Assembly (NCBI GenBank): GCA_015491615.1
Contig: WFVN01000218.1
Coordinates: 1 to 6,648, forward strand
DNA length: 6,648 nucleotides
Source: Gammaproteobacteria bacterium
GTDB taxonomy: Bacteria > Pseudomonadota > Gammaproteobacteria > S012-40
Direction: 5' to 3'
Part shown: positions 1 through 6,648 of the stretch, in pieces
Position numbering within the stretch: the stretch's first letter is position 1
How the letters are laid out: each line of letters begins with the position of its first letter
Notes under the pieces: generated by a model
What the model was told of the DNA's origin: nothing
Database searches by the model: none
What the model saw: the letters and a program-made list of their open reading frames with translations, nothing else
Program-made: the position numbers and the translations under genes

Positions 1-115
1 GGACACGCCCGAGGGCCGCTTCCAGGGGCAGGTCTTCGCGCCCCAGGGGGCCGGCGGGCAGGGCGTCGAGGAAGCGCCGTTGGGCGGCGGGCAGGGGATT
101 GTCGTCGTGGGCCAT
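1..115 (-). CDS. N-terminal fragment of a probable molybdopterin molybdenumtransferase (MoeA-like), cut by the window edge
   Basis: Only the first 38 codons are present; the gene continues past base 1. The ATG at 115 is preceded by a strong AGGAG ribosome binding site five bases upstream, and the tex stop lies 11 bases upstream of the ATG, so this looks like the next gene of the same operon. The visible peptide begins MAHDDNPLPAAQRRF and ends with LPLEAALGRV. That ending matches the N-terminal signature of MoeA, where a helix of the type 'AL..l...' is followed by 'tlPLeeAlGRvLA'. MoeA inserts molybdate into adenylylated molybdopterin in the last step of molybdenum cofactor synthesis, in the cytoplasm. 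None of the catalytic region is in the window, so the call rests on one short motif and is tentative. That a real gene starts here is much more certain than what it encodes. Confidence 0.6.
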   Translation of the reverse strand, partial: MAHDDNPLPAAQRRFLDALPAGPLGREDLPLEAALGRV

Positions 116-120
116 GGTGA

Positions 121-125
121 CTCCT
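121..125 (-). promoter_or_regulatory. Shine-Dalgarno site (AGGAG) of the MoeA-like gene
   Basis: AGGAG sits five bases before the ATG at 115, just after the tex stop codon (129-127); the A-run leading into it uses the last base of that stop. It fixes the start of the left-edge gene, and its position suggests that ribosomes finishing tex could hand over to it. Confidence 0.75.
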
Positions 126-126
126 T

Positions 127-2433
<2,307 letters not shown>

Positions 2434-2435
2434 GG

Positions 2436-2822
2436 TCACTCGGGGAGAATGAGGATCGCGTCGATCTCCACCCGCGCCCCCTTGGGCAGGGCGGCAACGC
2501 CCACCACCGCGCGCGCCGGGTAGGGCGGCTCGATGAAGCGGGACATGACTTCGTTGACCACCGGGAAGTGGTCCAGGTCGGTGAGGTAGCAGGTCAGCTT
2601 GACGGCATGGGCGAGGTCGCTGCCGGCGGCCGCGGCCACGGCGCGCAGGTTCTCGAACACGCGGGTGACCTGGGCGGCGATGTCGCCCTCCACCAGGGTC
2701 ATGGTCTTGGGGTCCAGGGGGATCTGGCCGGAGAGATAGACGGTGTTGCCCACCTTGACGGCCTGGGAGTAGGTGCCGATGGCCTGGGGGGCCTCGGCGG
2801 TCTCGATGAAGTGTCGGTTCAT
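2436..2822 (-). CDS. ridA: RidA family reactive enamine/imine deaminase (YjgF/YER057c/UK114)
   Basis: The 128-residue product is a typical full-length RidA. RidA hydrolyses 2-aminoacrylate and related enamine/imine intermediates released by PLP enzymes such as serine/threonine dehydratase, preventing damage to those enzymes; it acts in the cytoplasm as a homotrimer with active sites between subunits. The family residues are visible: Y18 in 'AIGTYSQAV', S31 and G32 in 'YLSGQIPLDP', R104 in 'YPARAVVGVAALPKGA', and E119 in 'VEIDAILI'. The arginine and C-terminal glutamate mark the catalytic archetypal RidA group rather than the Rid2-7 paralogs that lack them. The position of E. coli Cys107 is valine here (V106). 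The ATG at 2822 follows the spoT stop by two bases and has AAGGG about six bases upstream. The gene follows spoT directly, as it does in Pseudomonas, and precedes tex by two bases. Confidence 0.95.
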   Translation of the reverse strand: MNRHFIETAEAPQAIGTYSQAVKVGNTVYLSGQIPLDPKTMTLVEGDIAAQVTRVFENLRAVAAAAGSDLAHAVKLTCYLTDLDHFPVVNEVMSRFIEPPYPARAVVGVAALPKGARVEIDAILILPE

Positions 2823-2824
2823 GA

Positions 2825-5122
2825 TCAGCCCTTGCTGCGGTTGATGCGGCGGACCAGGTCCAGGCGGCGCACGCGGCGCATGATGCGGGCCAGGTGCTTG
2901 CGGTCCTTGACGTCCACGGTGAACAGCAGGTCGGAGTGCCTGCCGTCGCGTTCTTCCAGGGCGACATTCTCCACGTTGGCCCCCATCTCGGCAATGACGG
3001 CGGCGACGGTGGCCAGGGCGCCGCGCTGGTTGACCACGCTCACGCGGATGTCCACCGGGAATTCGCCCTCCGGGGCGTCCTCCCATTCCACCGGGATCCA
3101 GTGGGTGGCGTCGTGGCGGTCCTCGCGGGCGTTCTTGCAGCCGCTGACGTGGACGACGATGCCGCGACCGGCGGAGACGAAGCCGATGATGGGGTCGCCG
3201 GGGATGGGACGGCAGCACTTGGCGTAGCTGACGACGATGCCCTCGGTGCCGCGGATGGCCAGGGGGCGGTTGGCGGCCTTGCGTTCCTGGTCGCGCTCGC
3301 GGCCGAAATTGAGGAACTGGGGGGTGTAGCGGGCGAGCATGGCGCGCAGGCGCGAGGAGGTAGAAACGGGAGCGGGAGCGGTAGGCGTTTCCTCGCCGGC
3401 GTGCTGGCGGGCGATCTGGCGGGCGACGATGAGGGCCAGGCGTTTGCCCAGGCCGATCTGTTCCAGCAGTTGCTCGCGCGACTTCAGGCCCAAGGTCCCC
3501 AGGAGTTCTTGCATCCGTTCCTCGCCCAGGCGGTCGTAGGCGAGGCCCAGCTCGTCGAGGGCGTTGCGCAGCAGGCGCTCGCCCAGGGCCACCGCCTCGC
3601 GCCGTTGCAGGTTCTTGAGGTAGTGGCGAATATTGGAGCGCGCCTTGCCGGTGACGACGAAGTTGAGCCAGGCGGGGTCGGGGTGCGCCCCCGGAGCGGT
3701 GAGGATCTCCACCGTCTGCCCGTGTTCCAGGCGGTAGCGCAGGGGCACGAGTTGGCGGTCCACCTTGGCGGCGATGCAGTGGTGGCCGATGTCGGAGTGG
3801 ACGGCGTAGGCGAAGTCCACCGGGGTGGCGCCACGGGGCAGCTCCAGAATGTCGCCCTTGGGGGTGAAGACGTAGACCCCCTCGGGGAACAGGTCGATCT
3901 TGACGTGTTCCAGGAATTCCATGGAGTTGCCGGCGTTCTTCTGCAGCTCCAGGAGGCTGCTGATCCACTCCCGCGGAGTGGGACCGCCGACGGCGTTGTC
4001 TTTGTAGAGCCAATGGGCGGCGACGCCGGTCTCGGCCACCTTGTGCATGTCCTCTGTGCGGATCTGCACCTCGATGGGGATGCCGTAGGGGCCGAAGAGG
4101 ACGGTGTGGAGGGACTGGTAGCCGTTCGCCTTGGGGATGGCGATGTAGTCCTTGAAGCGCCCGGGCAGGGGCTTGTAGAGGTTGTGGACGACGCCCAGGG
4201 CGCGGTAGCAGGTGTCCACCCGATCGACGACGATGCGGAAGGCGTACACGTCCATCACCTCGCGGAAGGACATGCGCTTGGTCTTCATTTTCTGGTAGAT
4301 GCTGTAAAGGTGCTTTTCTCGCCCGTACACCTCGCCGTCGATGCCTTCCGCACGCAGGCGCTCCTGGATCTCGCCGGTGATGCGCTCCACTACTTCGCGG
4401 CGGTTGCCGCGCGCCTTGGCCACCGCTTCCTTGAGGATGCGCGCGCGCAAGGGGTGGAGGGCGAAAAACCCCAGGTCCTGTAGCTCGATGCGCAGGTTGT
4501 TCATGCCCAGGCGATTGGCGATGGGGACGTAAATGTCGAGCGTCTCGCGGGCGATGCGGCGGCGCTTGTCCGCTGGCATGGCCCCCAGGGTACGCATGTT
4601 GTGCAGGCGGTCGGCCAGCTTGATGAGGATGACGCGGATGTCCTCGGCCATGGCGAGGATCATCTTGCGGAAATTCTCCGCCTGCGCCTCCGCCTTGCTC
4701 TGGAACTCGATCTGGGTGAGTTTGGTGACCCCGTCCACCAGGCTGGCCACCTCCTCGCCGAAACGCTCGGCGAGGTCCTCGCGGATCAGGTCGGTGTCTT
4801 CGATGACGTCGTGGAGGAGGGCGGCCATGAGGGTCTGGTGGTCCAGGCGCATCTCCGCCAGGATGCGCGCCACCGCCAGGGGGTGGACGATGTAGGGCTC
4901 GCCGCTCTTGCGGAATTGGCCCTCGTGGGCGCGTTCGGCCACCTCGAAGGCGGCACGGACCTGCAGCGCCTGGTCCTCGGGGAGATACTCGCGGACCAGG
5001 CGACAGAGGTCGTCGATGAGAAAACGCGTGGGATCGCTGTGGGCAACCGCGTTGCCGGGGGCGGCGGGAGGGGTGGGTTCGGGCGTGGCCAAGTGCTCAG
5101 GCGGCGTTTTCTTCCGCGCCAC
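2825..5122 (-). CDS. spoT: Bifunctional (p)ppGpp synthetase/hydrolase, RelA/SpoT family
   Basis: About 765 residues with this start, against 702 in E. coli SpoT. It makes (p)ppGpp from ATP and GTP/GDP and hydrolyses it, setting the stringent response. Domains in order (numbered from the GTG at 5122): HD hydrolase at about 55-190, with 'YIVHP', the HD pair at 104-105 in 'LLHDVIEDT' and 'LADRLHNMRT'; synthetase at about 235-365, with 'GREKHLYSIY', 'MDVYAFR', the RFKD form of the RXKD motif at 322-325, 'ANGYQSLHT' and 'IEVQIRT'; TGS at about 408-470; a helical region; a cysteine-containing segment with CC at 636-637 and H658/C662; and a C-terminal ACT domain from about 688. Hydrolase and synthetase motifs are both intact, and RXKD (not the EXDD of RelA) points to a bifunctional SpoT/Rel enzyme. 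The start is uncertain: GTG 5149, GTG 5122 (GAGG 12 bases upstream; overlaps rpoZ by 26) and TTG 5092 (4 bases after rpoZ) are all possible. The E. coli-aligned part begins only near residue 34. Confidence 0.96.
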   Translation of the reverse strand: MARKKTPPEHLATPEPTPPAAPGNAVAHSDPTRFLIDDLCRLVREYLPEDQALQVRAAFEVAERAHEGQFRKSGEPYIVHPLAVARILAEMRLDHQTLMAALLHDVIEDTDLIREDLAERFGEEVASLVDGVTKLTQIEFQSKAEAQAENFRKMILAMAEDIRVILIKLADRLHNMRTLGAMPADKRRRIARETLDIYVPIANRLGMNNLRIELQDLGFFALHPLRARILKEAVAKARGNRREVVERITGEIQERLRAEGIDGEVYGREKHLYSIYQKMKTKRMSFREVMDVYAFRIVVDRVDTCYRALGVVHNLYKPLPGRFKDYIAIPKANGYQSLHTVLFGPYGIPIEVQIRTEDMHKVAETGVAAHWLYKDNAVGGPTPREWISSLLELQKNAGNSMEFLEHVKIDLFPEGVYVFTPKGDILELPRGATPVDFAYAVHSDIGHHCIAAKVDRQLVPLRYRLEHGQTVEILTAPGAHPDPAWLNFVVTGKARSNIRHYLKNLQRREAVALGERLLRNALDELGLAYDRLGEERMQELLGTLGLKSREQLLEQIGLGKRLALIVARQIARQHAGEETPTAPAPVSTSSRLRAMLARYTPQFLNFGRERDQERKAANRPLAIRGTEGIVVSYAKCCRPIPGDPIIGFVSAGRGIVVHVSGCKNAREDRHDATHWIPVEWEDAPEGEFPVDIRVSVVNQRGALATVAAVIAEMGANVENVALEERDGRHSDLLFTVDVKDRKHLARIMRRVRRLDLVRRINRSKG

Positions 5123-5363
5123 CGCCCAGCACTGCCTCGGCGGCGGCACGGGCCGCTTCGGCTTCTTGCGTCGCCATGCTCTCGGGGCTGATCTTGCCCT
5201 CGGCGATCTCGCGCAGGGCGACGACGGTGGGCTTGTCGTTTTCCCAGGGGACCAGGGGCTCGCGGCCTTGCTCCAGTTGGTGGGCGCGCTTGGCGGCCAG
5301 GAGCACGAGCTGGAAACGATTGGGGACCTTCTCCAGACAGTCCTCGACGGTGATGCGGGCCAT
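5097..5363 (-). CDS. rpoZ: DNA-directed RNA polymerase omega subunit
   Basis: The 88-residue product matches omega (91 in E. coli), which binds the beta' subunit and helps assemble and stabilise RNA polymerase. The visible family sequence is 'MARITVEDCLEKVPNRFQLV' at the N-terminus, then 'LLAAKRAHQL', 'PLVPWENDKPTVVALREIAEG', and a variable alanine/glutamate-rich tail. The N-terminal MAR, which in E. coli contributes to (p)ppGpp binding site 1 at the omega-beta' interface, is conserved. The ATG at 5363 has a textbook AGGAG five bases upstream. Its 3' end overlaps or abuts spoT depending on which spoT start is used. An 85-base gap separates it from gmk and carries a candidate promoter, so rpoZ-spoT and downstream genes may have their own transcript as well as readthrough from gmk. 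Confidence 0.97.
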   Translation of the reverse strand: MARITVEDCLEKVPNRFQLVLLAAKRAHQLEQGREPLVPWENDKPTVVALREIAEGKISPESMATQEAEAARAAAEAVLGGGAEENAA

Positions 5364-5368
5364 GTGAA

Positions 5369-5373
5369 CTCCT
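5369..5373 (-). promoter_or_regulatory. Shine-Dalgarno site (AGGAG) of rpoZ
   Basis: AGGAG with a five-base spacer (TTCAC) before the ATG at 5363 fixes the rpoZ start and suggests strong translation initiation. Confidence 0.85.
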
Positions 5374-5403
5374 AACGAAAATTCGGCGTGGAAACGGGAT
5401 AAA

Positions 5404-5420
5404 GCGCGGCCGCGCCGCGC
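5404..5420 (-). other. GC-rich hairpin in the rpoZ leader, possible weak terminator or attenuator
   Basis: On the minus strand GCGCGGC (5420-5414) and GCCGCGC (5410-5404) form a perfect 7-bp GC-only stem around a GCG loop, followed by only three T residues (5403-5401) and then ATCCC. The T-tract is too short for a confident intrinsic terminator. It lies 40 bases before the rpoZ ATG and just downstream of the candidate promoter, so it could be a leader hairpin, a partial terminator after gmk, or a chance result of high GC content. Confidence 0.4.
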
Positions 5421-5433
5421 GACAGGACATTAG

Positions 5434-5463
5434 ATCATAACCGAAGGCTCAAGTTTCGGCCAA
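5434..5463 (-). promoter_or_regulatory. Candidate sigma70-type promoter for rpoZ-spoT
   Basis: A -10-like TATGAT (5439-5434, 5 of 6 consensus) lies 18 bases downstream of a -35-like TTGGCC (5463-5458, 4 of 6 consensus) that sits inside the last codons of gmk. This would start transcription near 5427, giving a leader of about 60 bases before rpoZ. The surrounding DNA is the most AT-rich of the gap in an otherwise very GC-rich window. E. coli also has internal promoters near rpoZ/spoT, but the match here is only by sequence. Confidence 0.4.
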
Positions 5464-6066
5464 CAGGGCGAGGATGAGCTCGGCGTGGCGGCGGGCCTGC
5501 AGGGGGGTGCGCAGGCGGGCGGCATGGACGATGTGGGTGAGCTGCTCCAGGGCCTCGTCGAAGACGTCGTTGATGACCAGGTAGTCGTACTCCTTGTAGT
5601 GGCGCATCTCGTTCACCGCGTCCTGCATGCGCCGGGCGATGACCGCCTCGTCGTCCTGGCCGCGACCGCGCAGGCGTTCTTCCAAGACCTCGCGGGAGGG
5701 GGGCAGGATGAAGACGCCGACGGCGCCGGGGATGGCTTCCCGCACCTGCCGCGCCCCCTGCCAGTCGATCTCCAGGACCACGTCGGTACCGGCGCGCAGC
5801 CGTTCCTCGATCCAGGTGCGGGAGGTGCCGTAGAAATGGTCGAAGACGCGCGCGTGCTCCAGGAAGGCGCCCTCGCGCACCATGCGCCGGAAGGCCTCCT
5901 CGTCCACGAAGTGGTAGTCCATCCCCTCCCGCTCCCCCGGCCGCGGCGCCCGGGTGGTGTAGGAGACGGACAGGCGAATGTGGTCGAGGCGCTCCACCAG
6001 GGCCTTCACGAGGCTGGTCTTGCCCGCCCCGGAGGGGGCGGAGACGATGAACAGGGTGCCGGTCAT
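5449..6066 (-). CDS. gmk: Guanylate kinase
   Basis: The 205-residue product matches E. coli Gmk (207). It phosphorylates GMP to GDP with ATP, an essential cytoplasmic step in GTP synthesis and salvage. The protein starts MTGTLFIVSAPSGAGKTSLV, with the P-loop 'GAGKTS' at about 13-18. It continues with the GMP-binding stretch 'SVSYTTRAPRPGE' at about 33-45 and 'FLEHARVFDHFYGTS' at about 68-82. 'EIDWQGA' follows at about 99-105, then the lid 'RLRGRGQDDEAVIARR' at about 131-146 and 'YDYLVIND' near 160. I chose the ATG at 6066 because AGGAG lies nine bases upstream and the protein then begins exactly where the family does. An ATG at 6087, which overlaps the yicC stop as ATGA, would add seven residues and has no ribosome site. 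With the chosen start, yicC ends 17 bases upstream. The gene is adjacent to rpoZ-spoT, as in E. coli. Confidence 0.97.
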   Translation of the reverse strand: MTGTLFIVSAPSGAGKTSLVKALVERLDHIRLSVSYTTRAPRPGEREGMDYHFVDEEAFRRMVREGAFLEHARVFDHFYGTSRTWIEERLRAGTDVVLEIDWQGARQVREAIPGAVGVFILPPSREVLEERLRGRGQDDEAVIARRMQDAVNEMRHYKEYDYLVINDVFDEALEQLTHIVHAARLRTPLQARRHAELILALLAET

Positions 6067-6075
6067 GGCTGCTTG

Positions 6076-6080
6076 CTCCT
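6076..6080 (-). promoter_or_regulatory. Shine-Dalgarno site (AGGAG) deciding the gmk start
   Basis: AGGAG lies nine bases before the ATG at 6066 in the short yicC-gmk spacer. The alternative in-frame ATG at 6087 has no such site upstream (GATCCAGAACATCGA), so 6066 is the preferred start. Confidence 0.7.
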
Positions 6081-6083
6081 GGG

Positions 6084-6648
6084 TCATTCGATGTTCTGGA
6101 TCTGTTCGCGCATCTGTTCGATGAGCACCTTCATCTCCACCGCGGCGCGGGTGGTTTCGGCGTCGGCGGATTTGGAGGCCAGGGTGTTGGCCTCGCGGTT
6201 GAGTTCCTGCATGAGGAAGTCCAGGCGCCGGCCCACCGGCCCGTCGCCTTGGAGCTGGTGGCGCACTTCCTGGATGTGGGTGTCGAGGCGGTCCAGCTCC
6301 TCGTCCACGTCCAGGCGTTGGATGAGGAGGGCCATTTCCTGTTCCAGGCGTTGCCCGTCCACCTCGCCGGCCAGTTCCTCGAGGCGTTCGCGCAGGCGGC
6401 GGCGCTGCGCCTCGACGACCTCGGGGCGGCGCCGGCGGACCCGCCGCACCCAGTCTTCCAGGGCGCTCAGGCGTTCCTCGATGAGGGCAGCCAGGCGCGC
6501 GCCTTCCCGCTCGCGCACCGCCACCAGCTCGTCCAGGGCCTCGTCGAGGAGGGCCAGGGTGCGTGCGTGCAGGGCCTCCAGGTCGGGGGTGGCCGCCTCC
6601 ACCACGCCTGGCCAGCGCAGCAGGTCGGTGGCGGGCACGGGGGCGGGA
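6084..6648 (-). CDS. yicC: YicC family endoribonuclease, C-terminal part (5' end outside the window)
   Basis: About 187 residues of the C-terminal portion are present; the E. coli protein is about 287, so roughly the first third lies beyond the right edge. A GTG at 6638 is an internal valine codon, not a start: the frame stays open to the edge and the family sequence is already under way. The segment reads through 'DLLRWPGVVEA', a long charged helical region, and the strongly conserved C-terminal block with 'EELDRLDTHIQEV', 'VGRRLDFLMQELNREANTL' and a terminal 'VLIEQMREQIQNIE' almost identical to E. coli. YicC proteins are endoribonucleases; the E. coli member has been linked to decay of the small RNA RyhB. 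The middle is rich in arginine, glutamate and leucine and is predicted to be helical. The stop at 6086-6084 precedes gmk by 17 bases, suggesting co-transcription. Confidence 0.95.
   Translation of the reverse strand, partial: PAPVPATDLLRWPGVVEAATPDLEALHARTLALLDEALDELVAVREREGARLAALIEERLSALEDWVRRVRRRRPEVVEAQRRRLRERLEELAGEVDGQRLEQEMALLIQRLDVDEELDRLDTHIQEVRHQLQGDGPVGRRLDFLMQELNREANTLASKSADAETTRAAVEMKVLIEQMREQIQNIE

Noticed and set aside
2434..2994. An extension of the tex frame upstream of 2433
   Set aside because: That sequence is ridA and the 3' end of spoT in another frame. The conserved Tex N-terminus begins at the ATG at 2433.
2436..4013. A longer minus-strand frame that would extend ridA upstream by about 400 codons
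   Set aside because: The upstream part is spoT read out of frame (Pro/Arg/Gly-rich noise). The RidA family start is the ATG at 2822, with a ribosome site and a two-base gap after spoT.
4270..4320. A locally AT-richer stretch in spoT that might hold an internal promoter
   Set aside because: It encodes the conserved 'GREKHLYSIYQKMKTKR' segment, and its Lys/Tyr/Ile codons explain the composition. I saw no convincing -35/-10 pair.
2894..4483. A 529-codon open frame on the plus strand opposite spoT
   Set aside because: It has the same low-complexity antisense composition and lies entirely within a well-supported spoT. No family motif is visible.
6254..6261. A GCTGGTGG octamer matching the E. coli Chi site
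   Set aside because: A single octamer in a GC-rich coding region is expected by chance, and the organism's RecBCD site is unknown.

Overview
This window is a compact, one-directional chromosomal segment from a high-GC gammaproteobacterium. All seven genes lie on the minus strand, so transcription runs from the right edge to the left. The closest gene order I can recall is the Pseudomonas-type arrangement yicC-gmk-rpoZ-spoT-ridA. The protein sequences resemble the E. coli versions closely, for example the near-identical YicC C-terminus and the Tex/YhgF core. GC-rich codon use and the addition of tex and a MoeA-like gene downstream would fit a Pseudomonas-like or purple-sulfur/Ectothiorhodospira-like lineage, but I cannot name a genus from the sequence.

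In the order of transcription (right to left) the layout is as follows. The 3' two thirds of yicC (endoribonuclease) enters from the right edge. It is followed by gmk (guanylate kinase), then an 85-base gap holding a candidate promoter and a GC-rich hairpin. Next come rpoZ (RNA polymerase omega), spoT (bifunctional (p)ppGpp synthetase/hydrolase), ridA (enamine/imine deaminase) and tex (S1-domain RNA-binding/transcription factor). The first 38 codons of a gene that looks like molybdopterin molybdenumtransferase moeA run off the left edge. Apart from the gmk-rpoZ gap, the intergenic spaces are 2 to 17 bases or overlaps, so the set is very likely co-transcribed and partly translationally coupled.

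Functionally the middle of the window is a guanine-nucleotide and stringent-response module. Gmk makes GDP, the precursor of GTP and hence of (p)ppGpp. SpoT makes and degrades (p)ppGpp. Omega carries the N-terminal MAR motif that forms part of (p)ppGpp site 1 on RNA polymerase. YicC and Tex add RNA turnover and transcription/RNA functions, and RidA protects PLP enzymes from reactive enamines.

I found no RNA genes, mobile elements, CRISPR arrays or prophage remnants, and no credible novel system. The points worth a second look are start-site choices, the regulatory gap before rpoZ, a longer-than-usual linker in SpoT, a non-cysteine residue in RidA, and the identity of the gene cut at the left edge.
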